A DNA stretch of 48,277 nt from positions 1 through 48,277 of the forward strand of contig PKWM01000011.1 of NCBI GenBank assembly GCA_003133245.1. Reading direction: 5' to 3'. Shown in pieces: positions 27,458 to 35,960 of this stretch. The translations under genes were made by a program, and so were the position numbers. The DNA is from Rhodoferax sp. (lineage in GTDB: Bacteria > Pseudomonadota > Gammaproteobacteria > Burkholderiales > Burkholderiaceae_C). Position 1 is the stretch's first letter, and each line of letters opens with the position of its first letter. Under the pieces are notes generated by a model. The model was not told the origin of the DNA and made no database searches. It worked only from the letters and a program-made list of their open reading frames with translations.

Positions 27458-28900
27458 ATGCAACTGTCAGCATCCATTTTCAAAGCCTATGACATTCGCG
27501 GCGTCGTGCCTGGCACCATCGATGAGACCGTGGCCCAAGCGCTCGGTCGCGCCTTTGGCATGCTGGCCCGCCGCGAGGGCGAAACGACGGTGGCGGTGGG
27601 ACGCGACGGCCGCTTGAGCGGCGCGACGCTGGCGCGGGCGCTGATGCGCGGCCTGCAAGAAGCAGGACTTGAGGTCATTGATATTGGTATGGTGACCACG
27701 CCCATGCTCTACTTCGCTGCCCACTCGCTGTGCCAAAGCGGCATACAGGTCACGGGCAGCCACAACCCGAAGGACCACAACGGCTTCAAAATGGTCCTCG
27801 CAGGCCGCGCTATTTACGGTGCCGAGATTCAGGCTTTGCGCACACTGATGCAAGAACAGACCGAGTCGCCGCAAACGCCAGGCCCATTGCGATCAGTCAG
27901 CGTGCTGGCGGCTTATCAGGCCCGCATTGTCTGTGACATCAAGCTGGCGCGCCCCATGAAAATCGTGGTCGATTCTGGCAACGGCATTGCCGGTGCTTCA
28001 GCGCCAGCCATATTGCGCTCGATTGGCTGCGAGGTGACGGAATTGTTCAGCACCGTCGATGGCAACTTTCCCAATCACCATCCCGATCCGAGCAAACCCG
28101 AGAACCTGCGCGACCTGATGGCAGCGCTCAAGACCAGCGATGCCGAGATCGGTCTGGCCTTTGATGGCGATGGCGACCGGCTTGGCATCGTTACCAAAGG
28201 CGGCAACAACATCTTCCCGGATCGGCAATTGATGTTGTTCGCGCAGGATGTGCTCAGCCGCGTGCCGGGTGGCACCATCGTGTTTGATGTGAAGTGTTCG
28301 CAGCGTCTGGCACCCGCGATTGTGGCGGCCGGCGGCGTGGCGCTGATGTTTAAAACTGGCCACTCCCTCATCAAAGCCAAAATGAAAGAAATCAACTCGC
28401 CTCTGGGCGGTGAGATGAGCGGTCATATCTTCTTCAAGGAACGCTGGTATGGCTTTGACGATGGCACTTACGCCGCCTGCCGCCTGCTCGAAATATTGAG
28501 CCACTACGCCGATGGCAATGCTGTGCTCGACGCCTTGCCCACGAGTTTTTCCACGCCCGAGTTGAACGTGAAATGCGCTGAAGACGAGCAGCACACGCTG
28601 GTGGCCCAACTGTTGCAAACCGCTGCCCAGGCCATGAACGGCAGCGGAGAAGCAGACGCTGTAGGTGTCAACACCCTGCGTGAAGCGATCAGAGCCGGCG
28701 CGCAAGTCTCCACCATTGATGGCCTGCGCCTGGACTGGAGCGACGGCTTCGGGCTGATTCGCGCCTCCAACACAACGCCGATGCTGGTACTGCGCTTTGA
28801 GGGCCACACGCCAGCAGCGCTGCAACGCATCGAAGCCAGCATGCTGGCGCTGTTGCGCACGGTCAAGCCGGGTGCCGTGCTGGACCAGGCGGTACATTGA
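27458..28900 (+). CDS. Phosphomannomutase/phosphoglucomutase
   Basis: This alpha-D-phosphohexomutase of 480 residues resembles AlgC. It interconverts hexose 1- and 6-phosphates for surface-sugar synthesis. Visible are FKAYDIRG at the N-terminus, the phosphoserine loop TGSHNPKDHNG (Ser-101), the metal loop DGDGDR (236-241), the sugar-specificity loop GEMSGHIFF and the phosphate-binding RASNTTPMLVLRFEG. It overlaps waaC by four bases, placing it in a lipopolysaccharide gene cluster; it may supply heptose or hexose precursors. The exact substrate preference is not resolvable. Confidence 0.93.
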   Translation: MQLSASIFKAYDIRGVVPGTIDETVAQALGRAFGMLARREGETTVAVGRDGRLSGATLARALMRGLQEAGLEVIDIGMVTTPMLYFAAHSLCQSGIQVTGSHNPKDHNGFKMVLAGRAIYGAEIQALRTLMQEQTESPQTPGPLRSVSVLAAYQARIVCDIKLARPMKIVVDSGNGIAGASAPAILRSIGCEVTELFSTVDGNFPNHHPDPSKPENLRDLMAALKTSDAEIGLAFDGDGDRLGIVTKGGNNIFPDRQLMLFAQDVLSRVPGGTIVFDVKCSQRLAPAIVAAGGVALMFKTGHSLIKAKMKEINSPLGGEMSGHIFFKERWYGFDDGTYAACRLLEILSHYADGNAVLDALPTSFSTPELNVKCAEDEQHTLVAQLLQTAAQAMNGSGEADAVGVNTLREAIRAGAQVSTIDGLRLDWSDGFGLIRASNTTPMLVLRFEGHTPAALQRIEASMLALLRTVKPGAVLDQAVH

Positions 28901-29940
28901 AGATTTTGATCGTCAAGCTATCTTCGCTGGGCGATGTGGTGCATGCCATGCCCGCCGTGCAAGACATCAGGCGAACTTTCCCGCAGGCCCGGATTGACTG
29001 GGTGGTGGAACGAAGTTTTGCGCCACTGGTGCAACGCTGCGCTGGCGTGAACCGCGTCATCGCGTGTGAGTTGCGGCGCTGGCGCAAGTCGCCCCTGTCG
29101 CGCCAGACACGCAGCGCCTGGTGCGCTTTCAGAACCGAGTTGCAGCGCGAGCGCTATGACGCGGTCATTGACTTGCAAGGGTTGGGCAAATCAGCACTGA
29201 TTTCCTGGCTGGCACGGCTGGCACCCAATGGCAAACGCTACGCCATGGCCAACCAGACCGAGGGCTCAAGTTATGAAGCACCCACGCGCTGGGTGGCGGA
29301 TGTGGCGATCAAGCTGGCAGCGCACAGCCATGCCGTCGTTCGCGCACGCGAGTTGTGCGCATTGGCTTTGGACTATGCGGTTCCAAACGCCCTGACTTAC
29401 GGGCTGTGGGTTGTGGCACATCCGGCACCCGCCGTTATTCAAAAGAGCAGGGCCTCCAGCCAAAACGCTACCGTGTCGCTGGTGCATGGCACCTCGCGCG
29501 CTGACAAGCAGTGGCCGCTGTCGCATTGGATTGATTTGGGCCAGCGCCTCAATGCCCAGGGCTACCGCGTGGCTTTGACGCACGGCAGTGATCAGGAGCA
29601 CAAGCTGGCGCTGGAAATCGCCAAAGACATCCCCGACGCAAAAGTCTGGCCAAGTCTGGCACTCGATGCCCTGACCGATGCCCTGGCCGCTTGCGTCGGG
29701 GTGATCGGCGTGGACAGCGGACTGAGCCACATTGCCGTGGCACTCGATTTGCCGCATGTGCAAATTTACAACTTCGACAGCGCCTGGCGCACTGGGCCGA
29801 TGAACCCGGCGCGCCAGCGCAGCGTATTCGCGCAGCCAACACCCAGCGTGGAATCTGTCTGGCAGGCCTGGCTGGCAGTTTCGGAGTCGGTCACGGTGAC
29901 TGGCTCCAGCGCCGAATCGATGGTGGTCTCGCCAGCATGA
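28897..29940 (+). CDS. waaC: Lipopolysaccharide heptosyltransferase I
   Basis: This GT9 glycosyltransferase adds the first heptose to Kdo2-lipid A on the inner face of the cytoplasmic membrane. The 347-residue protein starts with the classical MKILIVKLSSLGDVVHAMPA-type N-terminus and contains VHGTSRADKQWP and GVDSGLSHIAVALDLP donor-binding segments. The start is TTG at 28897, overlapping the mutase stop in TTGA; no ATG in the right place exists, and the N-terminus would be lost by any later start. It overlaps waaA in ATGA. Confidence 0.93.
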   Translation: MKILIVKLSSLGDVVHAMPAVQDIRRTFPQARIDWVVERSFAPLVQRCAGVNRVIACELRRWRKSPLSRQTRSAWCAFRTELQRERYDAVIDLQGLGKSALISWLARLAPNGKRYAMANQTEGSSYEAPTRWVADVAIKLAAHSHAVVRARELCALALDYAVPNALTYGLWVVAHPAPAVIQKSRASSQNATVSLVHGTSRADKQWPLSHWIDLGQRLNAQGYRVALTHGSDQEHKLALEIAKDIPDAKVWPSLALDALTDALAACVGVIGVDSGLSHIAVALDLPHVQIYNFDSAWRTGPMNPARQRSVFAQPTPSVESVWQAWLAVSESVTVTGSSAESMVVSPA

Positions 29941-31247
29941 CGCGCCTGCTGTACTCCCTCGTGATGTGGCTGGCACAGCCGCTTCTGCGACGCAAGCTCC
30001 GGCGCCGCAGTGTGCAAGAGCCGGGCTACCGGCAAGCTGTGGCAGAACGCTTTGGAATTTACGCGGACACAGCGGGCCCGGGCGGTGCCGGTTTTATCTG
30101 GGTTCACGCGGTCTCGTTGGGTGAAACACGGGCGGCGGCGGTGTTGATCGAACGTCTGCGCGAACACCTGCCGGCGATGCGCTTGTTGCTCACGCATGGC
30201 ACGGCCACTGGCCGCGCCGAAGGCGCCAAGCTGCTGCAAGCGGGCGACCGCCAAGCCTGGTTACCTTGGGACAGCAACGGCGCGGTGCAGCGTTTTTTGG
30301 ATCACTTCCAGCCCCGCATTGGTATTCTGATGGAAACCGAGATCTGGCCCAATCTGGTCAATGCCTGCCAGCGCGCCGATGTGCCTCTGGTGCTGGCCAA
30401 TGCGCGTTTGAATGAAAAGTCCCTGCTCTGGGCCAAGCGGCTGGCCTGGTTAGCGCGTCCGGCGTATCGCGGTTTGAGCGCGGTCTGGGCGCAAACGCAC
30501 CATGATGCGGCACGTTTTGCCGAGCTCGGCGTCGAAGTAAAAGGCATTTTCGGCAACCTCAAGTTTGATGCCACGCCCGACGCGTTGCAGCTCGCCACGG
30601 GCCGCGCCTGGCGTCGCCAACTGGGTATCCCGGTCGTGCTGTTGGCCAGTTCGCGTGTCGGTGAAGAAGCCGCCTTGCTTCAAATCCTGGTGTCACTCAG
30701 GCCCGCTGCCATGGCCGGGGCGAAAGGGGCAACTTCACCAGCCAACGAGCTGCAATGGCTGATTGTGCCGCGCCACCCGCAGCGCTTTGACGAAGTGGCA
30801 GCGTTGATAAAAGCGCATGGGTTTGGTGTTTCGCGCCGCAGTGTCTGGGCCGGCGTAACCCCCGCCGCCAATGGCAGTATCTGGCTTGGCGATTCACTCG
30901 GTGAAATGGCACTGTACTATGGTCTGGCTGACATTGCGCTGCTCGGCGGCAGCTTTGAGCCGATGGGGGGGCAAAACCTGATTGAAGCCGCCGCCTGCGG
31001 CTGCCCGGTGCTGATGGGGCTGCACACCTTCAACTTTGCCGAAGCGGCAGAACTGGCGCAGGAAGCAGGTGCCGCACAGCGCGCGGCGACCCTGCAAGAG
31101 GCGGTTGCTGCGGCATTGGAGCTGGCTGGTAACGACGCGAAACTAACGCTTGCGCGACAGGCCGCAAACGCTTTCGCCAGCACCCAGCGCGGTGCCAGCG
31201 AGCGTCTGGCCCTGGGCATTGAACAGTTGCTGGCCGGGCGTGTCTGA
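29937..31247 (+). CDS. waaA: 3-deoxy-D-manno-octulosonic acid transferase
   Basis: WaaA (KdtA, GT30) transfers Kdo from CMP-Kdo to lipid IV-A. The 436-residue protein has an N-terminal membrane-associated segment (about 4-20), the WVHAVSLGETRAA motif with the catalytic Glu-63, and the LIVPRHPQRF and GGSFEPMGGQNLIEAAACG donor-binding motifs. The ATG at 29937 overlaps the waaC stop; the reading frame upstream of it is only the waaC strand. It is the last gene of the mutase-waaC-waaA operon and is followed by an interspersed repeat. Confidence 0.95.
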   Translation: MTRLLYSLVMWLAQPLLRRKLRRRSVQEPGYRQAVAERFGIYADTAGPGGAGFIWVHAVSLGETRAAAVLIERLREHLPAMRLLLTHGTATGRAEGAKLLQAGDRQAWLPWDSNGAVQRFLDHFQPRIGILMETEIWPNLVNACQRADVPLVLANARLNEKSLLWAKRLAWLARPAYRGLSAVWAQTHHDAARFAELGVEVKGIFGNLKFDATPDALQLATGRAWRRQLGIPVVLLASSRVGEEAALLQILVSLRPAAMAGAKGATSPANELQWLIVPRHPQRFDEVAALIKAHGFGVSRRSVWAGVTPAANGSIWLGDSLGEMALYYGLADIALLGGSFEPMGGQNLIEAAACGCPVLMGLHTFNFAEAAELAQEAGAAQRAATLQEAVAAALELAGNDAKLTLARQAANAFASTQRGASERLALGIEQLLAGRV

Positions 31248-31267
31248 CAGGGATGTCGTCTGAGTTC

Positions 31268-31731
31268 TATGGTTTTCCCAAAATAATGACATGCCAAACC
31301 CGGTCTGGCATGTGGTGAAAATCAGGCCGGTGGGGCACTCAGCGCTGCGGCTGTCCCCAGGCCTTTGGCCTCCTCTACCTACGCAGAACAACCGGGCAGC
31401 CCGATTTGCGCTGGATCAGGCTGCCTGGATGCTCTGCTTCGTGTCCCCCGCCCTTGCGGGCTCCTCCTTTACCTACGCAGAACACCCAGGCAACCTGATC
31501 CCGATGATTTGGTATTCGAGTTTGAGTTCGAGTTCAAAAAACCAAGTCGACACTTCTGAGCAGCAGGGTGGGGGTACATGCCAAAGTGAGGTAAAGAAGG
31601 AGGCCGAAGGCCGGGTGACACGAACGGCGGCGTGTGCCACCGCCCGGCTGCGGAGCCATCCGCTACGCCGCCTTCGGCCCACACATGCCGGTTGGGGTTT
31701 GGCATGTCATCATTTTGGAAAAGAGCCATAG
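31268..31731. repeat. Interspersed intergenic repeat, copy 2, with ~45-bp terminal inverted repeats
   Basis: This element lies between convergent waaA and the CorC-type gene. The arms 31268-31314 and 31682-31731 are inverted repeats sharing an identical ATGACATGCCAAACCC block and a second GGCATGTG block; each arm also folds on itself (ACATGCC...GGCATGT). The interior carries the same modules as 5861-6160 but in reverse order and orientation (31415-31503 plus, 31550-31627 minus), and a shorter direct copy at 31351-31403. The right arm overlaps the last codons and stop of the CorC-type gene. No transposase; the open frames across it are not credible genes. Confidence 0.78.
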
Positions 31732-33026
31732 TCGGTGCCCTCGGGCGCCAGCCGACTGGCAAGTACTTTGTCAATGCGTTTGCCATCGAGATCGATCACT
31801 TCAAAGCACCAACCATTGCATTCGATGTGCTCACCCAGCGCCGGTAAATGGCCCGATACCGACATCAACAGCCCGGCTAGCGTGTTGTAGCGGCCACGCT
31901 CTTCGTCCGGTAAATCGTCAAGTGCCAAGCGCACTTTAAGTTCGCCCAGTGGCATAAAGCCATCGAGCAGCCAGGAACCATCGCCGCGCTGCGTGGCCCA
32001 AGCTTCGATTTGCGCGCCGGGCTGCAATTCGCCGGTAATGGCCTCCAACAGGTCGCGCGGCGTGAGCAGCCCCTGCACCACACCATACTCATCGACCACT
32101 AACACAAAGCGACCGGCCTTGGCACGCAATTGTTCAAGTAAGGCCATGCCGCTGAGCGTCTCGGGCACAAAGGTGGCAGGCGTGGCGTAATCCACGACGC
32201 TGCCGGGCGCCTCAATGCCCAACTCAAGCAGTCGGGCCATGCTGATCTTGCCGACCACCTCGTCGAGAGAGCCTCGGCACACCGGGTACCAGGAATGGGC
32301 ACGGCCACCTCTACCCGCCTGCCTTAAACTCTGCGCCACAGTATTTGTTGCCTTCAGCCACTGCACATCAGAGCGCGGCACCATCAGCGAAATCAAAGGC
32401 CGATCATCCAGTTGAAACACGTTTTGCACCATCTGATGCTCGTGTTGTTCGATCACACCGGCATCCACACCTTCTTCCAGGCTGGCGCTTATCTCCTCCT
32501 CGGTCACCAGCCGCGCCGCATTGGTATCAATGTGCAGCAATTTCAAAACTGCAGCGGTGGTGCCAGAAAGCAATTTCACAAAAGGGGCGGCGGCCTGGGC
32601 CAGCCAGAGCATCGGCCGCGCCACCCAACGCGACACCGACTCGGGGTGCAACTGGCCAATACGCTTGGGTACCAGTTCTCCAAAAATAATGGTGGTGAAA
32701 GTGATCAGCGTGACCACAATCGCTGTGGCTGAAATGGCGGCCGCTTTATCGGCCACACCAAAGCCGTGCAACCAGGTCGCCACACCGGCGCTGAAGGCGG
32801 ATTCACCCACAATGCCGTTGAGCACCCCGATCGAAGTAATGCCAATCTGCACGGTGGACAGAAACTGGTTCGGGTTGCCCAGCAGCGTAAGCGCCGCTTG
32901 AGCCCCCTTGTCACCGGCGTCGGCCATGGTGCCCAGCCGAACCTTGCGACTCGCCGCCAGCGCCAGCTCCGACATGGCAAAAACACCATTGAGCAGGGTT
33001 AAAAAGACAATCAGCAAAAATTCCAT
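31710..33026 (-). CDS. CNNM/CorC/HlyC-family membrane protein with CBS domains
   Basis: This 438-residue protein has an N-terminal CNNM (DUF21) transmembrane domain (about 1-195, with TTIIFGELVPKRIG), a pair of CBS domains (about 215-335) and a C-terminal CorC/HlyC FAD-like domain (about 350-430). Members are linked to magnesium/cobalt efflux or haemolysin-like phenotypes, but transport is not proven for most. I set the start at 33026 (MEFLLIVFLTLLNG), because 39 upstream codons lack any family resemblance. The last residues (about DYGSFPK) are encoded inside the terminal repeat of the neighbouring element. Confidence 0.9.
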   Translation of the reverse strand: MEFLLIVFLTLLNGVFAMSELALAASRKVRLGTMADAGDKGAQAALTLLGNPNQFLSTVQIGITSIGVLNGIVGESAFSAGVATWLHGFGVADKAAAISATAIVVTLITFTTIIFGELVPKRIGQLHPESVSRWVARPMLWLAQAAAPFVKLLSGTTAAVLKLLHIDTNAARLVTEEEISASLEEGVDAGVIEQHEHQMVQNVFQLDDRPLISLMVPRSDVQWLKATNTVAQSLRQAGRGGRAHSWYPVCRGSLDEVVGKISMARLLELGIEAPGSVVDYATPATFVPETLSGMALLEQLRAKAGRFVLVVDEYGVVQGLLTPRDLLEAITGELQPGAQIEAWATQRGDGSWLLDGFMPLGELKVRLALDDLPDEERGRYNTLAGLLMSVSGHLPALGEHIECNGWCFEVIDLDGKRIDKVLASRLAPEGTDYGSFPK

Positions 33027-33049
33027 GACTCGAATGTAACAATAACGCC

Positions 33050-33898
33050 ATGGCACTTTACCTGATTGGCGACGTGCAGGGTTGCGACAGCGCCTTGCAG
33101 CGCTTGCTCGACAAAATTTCTTTCTCGGCGAGTCGTGACACACTCTATCTGCTGGGCGACTTGGTTAACCGTGGGCCGGACTCTGCGGGTGTGCTGCGTC
33201 GCCTGATGTCCTATGGTGCGGCGGCACAGTGTCTGCTCGGCAACCACGACCTGCACTTGCTGGCCGTCGCTCAGGGCGTGCGCCAGCCTGGGCGCAAAGA
33301 CACGCTGCAAGGCATTCTGGCGGCTCCCGACCAGCAGGCGATGCTCGACTGGTTGCGTTGGCAACACATGGCAATCTTGAAGCAAGTCGGCGGGCATGAG
33401 GTATTGATGGTACACGCGGGCGTCCTGCCGAGCTGGAGTGCGGATCAAACCATCGCCTTGGCGAGCGAAGTGGAGTCGGTTTTGCGTGGCCCGGCATTGG
33501 GCGAATTTTTGCATCAAATGTATGGTGATGAGCCCACGCTGTGGAGTGACGCGCTAAGCGGCAGCGCCAGGTTGCGCGTCATTGTCAATGCGCTCACCCG
33601 GCTGCGTTTTTGCACGACGGAGGGCCGCATGGAATTTGCCAGCAATGAAGGAGCCGATGCTGCGCCGTTGGGTTACCTGCCCTGGTTTGAAGTGCCGGGT
33701 CGCAAGACCGCAGGCATGACGCTGGCATTTGGCCATTGGTCGATGCTGGGCTGGCTTGCGCGCAGTGATGTCCTGGCGCTCGATACCGGCTGCGTCTGGG
33801 GCGGCAGCTTAAGTGCCGTGCGCCTGGATGAAACTACAGCCAAACAGCACCAACTCATTCAAGTCCAATGCGCCCAGGCGCAAATACCAGGAACCTGA
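33050..33898 (+). CDS. apaH: Symmetrical bis(5'-nucleosyl)-tetraphosphatase
   Basis: ApaH splits diadenosine tetraphosphate into two ADP and also removes Np4A caps from RNA. The 282-residue protein has the metallophosphatase motifs GDVQG (7-11), GDLVNRGPDS (36-45) and GNHD (64-67), plus VMVHAG-like (LMVHAGVLP) and DTGCVWGG further on. It diverges from the CorC-type gene across only 23 bases and converges on the DUF3106 gene across 18 bases. Confidence 0.95.
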   Translation: MALYLIGDVQGCDSALQRLLDKISFSASRDTLYLLGDLVNRGPDSAGVLRRLMSYGAAAQCLLGNHDLHLLAVAQGVRQPGRKDTLQGILAAPDQQAMLDWLRWQHMAILKQVGGHEVLMVHAGVLPSWSADQTIALASEVESVLRGPALGEFLHQMYGDEPTLWSDALSGSARLRVIVNALTRLRFCTTEGRMEFASNEGADAAPLGYLPWFEVPGRKTAGMTLAFGHWSMLGWLARSDVLALDTGCVWGGSLSAVRLDETTAKQHQLIQVQCAQAQIPGT

Positions 33899-33916
33899 AG
33901 CAGAGCAGCGCTGGTG

Positions 33917-34645
33917 TCAGCGACTTGACGCGGATGCCGGTTTGAGTGGCGGCTTGGCTTTTGGCAACAGGGTGTTGCGATCAACCGCCGGACCGGCCGC
34001 GCTTGTTGCAAGCATGGGTTTTGAAGCTTGCCTGGTCACCGCAATGCTCGTCAATTTTTTGGAGGAAGCTGGTTTTGTGGCTGCCGCTGCACCGACGGGT
34101 TTGGGCGGGGCCGCAGTTGCCAGTTTTTTCTTTTCTTCAGGGCTGAGTGATTGGTAGGCTTGCCAGGTGGCTGTTTTTTGATCGGGGCTGATTTTTTTGG
34201 CACGGGCAAAGTTGAGTCGGGCTTGCGTGCGCTGTTGTTGGCTGAGTGCAGACCATTCGTTCATGCGGCTGTGCATTTTGGCCTGCTCGGTTGGAGAAAG
34301 GCTTGCGTAATTGGTCGCAACCGCGATCCACTTGCGCTTTTGAGCTGCATCCAAAGTGCCCCAATTGGCCGCCAACGGCTGCAGCGCCAATTGCTGCGCA
34401 GGCGTCAGGTCTTGCCAAGTTGGTTTGGCGGGAGGCTTGGGGACACTCGATTTTTTTACCAAAGCTGCTGGTTTTGGTAATTTGCTGGCAGAGGGTGTAG
34501 ATGCGACTGCGGCAACGCCAACTTGGGCCTGGACACGTGGAGCCAGCAAGCTCAAAGCCGCAATCGAGCAAACAACAGCGCTACCAACCAGCGTAGTTCT
34601 GTAAAACAAACGTTTGAGTTGACTCACGGCAGCCATCAACAGCAT
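33917..34645 (-). CDS. DUF3106-family secreted protein
   Basis: This is a 242-residue protein of unknown function. A basic N-terminus and hydrophobic core (about 12-38) ending in VQAQ fit a Sec signal peptide. The DUF3106-like core (about 75-165) has repeated LTPAQQLALQPLAANW / KRKWIAVATNYASLSPTEQ / RMNEWSALSQQQR units, with many Gln, Ala and Trp. The C-terminal third is Lys/Pro/Ala-rich and disordered. It is 10 bases after the DUF3619 gene. Start at 34645; a methionine three codons on is also possible. Confidence 0.8.
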   Translation of the reverse strand: MLLMAAVSQLKRLFYRTTLVGSAVVCSIAALSLLAPRVQAQVGVAAVASTPSASKLPKPAALVKKSSVPKPPAKPTWQDLTPAQQLALQPLAANWGTLDAAQKRKWIAVATNYASLSPTEQAKMHSRMNEWSALSQQQRTQARLNFARAKKISPDQKTATWQAYQSLSPEEKKKLATAAPPKPVGAAAATKPASSKKLTSIAVTRQASKPMLATSAAGPAVDRNTLLPKAKPPLKPASASSR

Positions 34646-34655
34646 CTTGCTCAAA

Positions 34656-35093
34656 CTACTGATTCTGCCCGGCACTGATCTTGAGGAACTGTAAAAATCC
34701 GGGATCTGCGTAAGCCGCTGGCGGCAAGTCATCGGTCAACAAGGCAGCATCAATTGCGGCAATCTCGTTAGCATGTTTGTCATTTTGGATGATGTTAATG
34801 GCAATCAGGCCAATCACCAGTGCCAACATTGGAAGTGCTGCGGCGAGGCGACCCCACCCACTAAGATGATCATTGCCAAAGGCAAGCGTGGCACCACCGA
34901 CCGAGATTGCCGCCTGGGCGGTGCTTTGACGCAACACGATTTTTCTTCGACCCAAGGCCTGCACCCGTGCCGCCCGCAGATGCTCCGAAATGTCGTACGG
35001 AAGGTTCTCGGCAGCATCAGACAGTCGATCTGTAAGGCGCAGTGCAAAACGATCCTGCGCCAGCATATTTTGGTATTGGTATGAATTGGTCAT
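34656..35093 (-). CDS. DUF3619-family small membrane protein, candidate anti-sigma
   Basis: This 145-residue protein has a soluble N-terminal part (about 1-90), one membrane segment (about 95-115, LAAALPMLALVIGLIAINII) and a short tail. The RFALRLTDRLSDAAENLP and RAARVQALGRRK segments match the DUF3619 family. The start at 35093 overlaps the stop of the sigma-factor gene by four bases, so synthesis is coupled. A cytosolic domain plus one membrane span, co-made with a sigma factor, is the usual layout of an anti-sigma factor; this role is an inference. Confidence 0.78.
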   Translation of the reverse strand: MTNSYQYQNMLAQDRFALRLTDRLSDAAENLPYDISEHLRAARVQALGRRKIVLRQSTAQAAISVGGATLAFGNDHLSGWGRLAAALPMLALVIGLIAINIIQNDKHANEIAAIDAALLTDDLPPAAYADPGFLQFLKISAGQNQ

Positions 35094-35656
35094 AGCGTTA
35101 TTCCCTTGGCTGTTAATGCTTTGTTGAGGGCCTGAACAGCGCGCGAACAGTGCGTCTTGACACTGCCTTCTGAACAAGCCATGATGGCAGCAGTCTCTGC
35201 CACATCCAACTCCTCCCAGTAACGCAGCAGGAATGCTTCCCGTTGACGCCCTGGGAGTTTCTCAATCTCAGTCTCAATCTGTTGCAAGGTTTGTGCCCGC
35301 TCTGTTGTGCTCTGGGCACTTTCGGTTTGTTCTGAGTGACTTGGTACGTTTAAAGTTTCAAGCAGATCAAATTCACCATCCTCCCCGGCGGATTCAAAAT
35401 CGCTCAGATTTGAAAAAAGTGCGTTGCGGGTTTTTTGTCGCCGAAACCAGTCGAGCGTGCAGTTCGACAGGATGCGCTGGAACAGCAACGGCAACTCGGC
35501 GGCTGGTTTGTCTGCGTAATGCTCGGCTAATTTCATCATGCTGTCTTGCACGATGTCCAGCGCAGACTCAGTGTTTCGTACGTGATAGACCGACCGCTTG
35601 AAGGCGCGCTTTTCGACGCTTTTCAGAAAATCAGTGAGTTCTTGTTCGGTTGCCAA
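35090..35656 (-). CDS. RNA polymerase sigma factor, ECF-like
   Basis: This 188-residue sigma factor has region 2 (about 10-85, with ALDIVQDSMMKLAEHY and LDWFRRQK) and region 4 (about 120-180, LPGRQREAFLLRYWEELDVAETA and GSVKTHCSRAVQAL), joined by a charged linker. It lacks regions 1 and 3, as ECF sigmas do. It is the first gene of a three-gene unit with DUF3619 and DUF3106 genes and diverges from ilvB. The stimulus and target promoters are not evident. Confidence 0.9.
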   Translation of the reverse strand: MATEQELTDFLKSVEKRAFKRSVYHVRNTESALDIVQDSMMKLAEHYADKPAAELPLLFQRILSNCTLDWFRRQKTRNALFSNLSDFESAGEDGEFDLLETLNVPSHSEQTESAQSTTERAQTLQQIETEIEKLPGRQREAFLLRYWEELDVAETAAIMACSEGSVKTHCSRAVQALNKALTAKGITL

Positions 35657-35960
35657 AAGGTTGCTGCCTTAAACGGCGGTAAAAATTGTTTGTCTCATTT
35701 CATTTTGGCGTGCCCAAGGGAAACAGGCACACTTTTCATGTCAATTATGACATCCGTACAGCACTTATTTCGTATTCCCTGATGGTTTCAATGGGCGCAG
35801 TGTGATAATGTGAACTGCAAATCAAAAAAGCAAACGGGTCATGATCCGGCGCAACAATCACTGCGCCCATGGTTTTGGCTTTAAGTTCCGACGCAATGCC
35901 ACAAGTGTTTGCAGGGGAGCACCCAAGGTTTTTCATCAGAGAAATTCGCAAAGGTTCGTC
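35657..35960 (+). promoter_or_regulatory. ilvB leader region with a 12-bp inverted repeat
   Basis: This 304-base divergent gap between the sigma-factor gene and ilvB should hold promoters for both. A perfect 12-bp inverted repeat, 35791-35802 and 35859-35870, encloses 56 bases that contain a further near-palindrome (GGGTCATGATCC). Upstream, a 14-codon frame at 35738-35782 (MSIMTSVQHLFRIP) includes two Ile, one Val and one Leu. This layout could serve leader-peptide attenuation of ilvBHC, but there is no clear ribosome site on the small frame and no U-tract terminator, so I hold it as a candidate only. Confidence 0.35.

Noticed and set aside
31291..31731. A ~146-codon open frame on the plus strand after waaA
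   Set aside because: It is the same repeat element read in the other orientation; no conserved domain and no ribosome site.
35745..35951. A 68-codon minus-strand frame in the ilvB leader
   Set aside because: No family resemblance and no ribosome site; it overlaps the inverted repeat and the ilvB promoter region.
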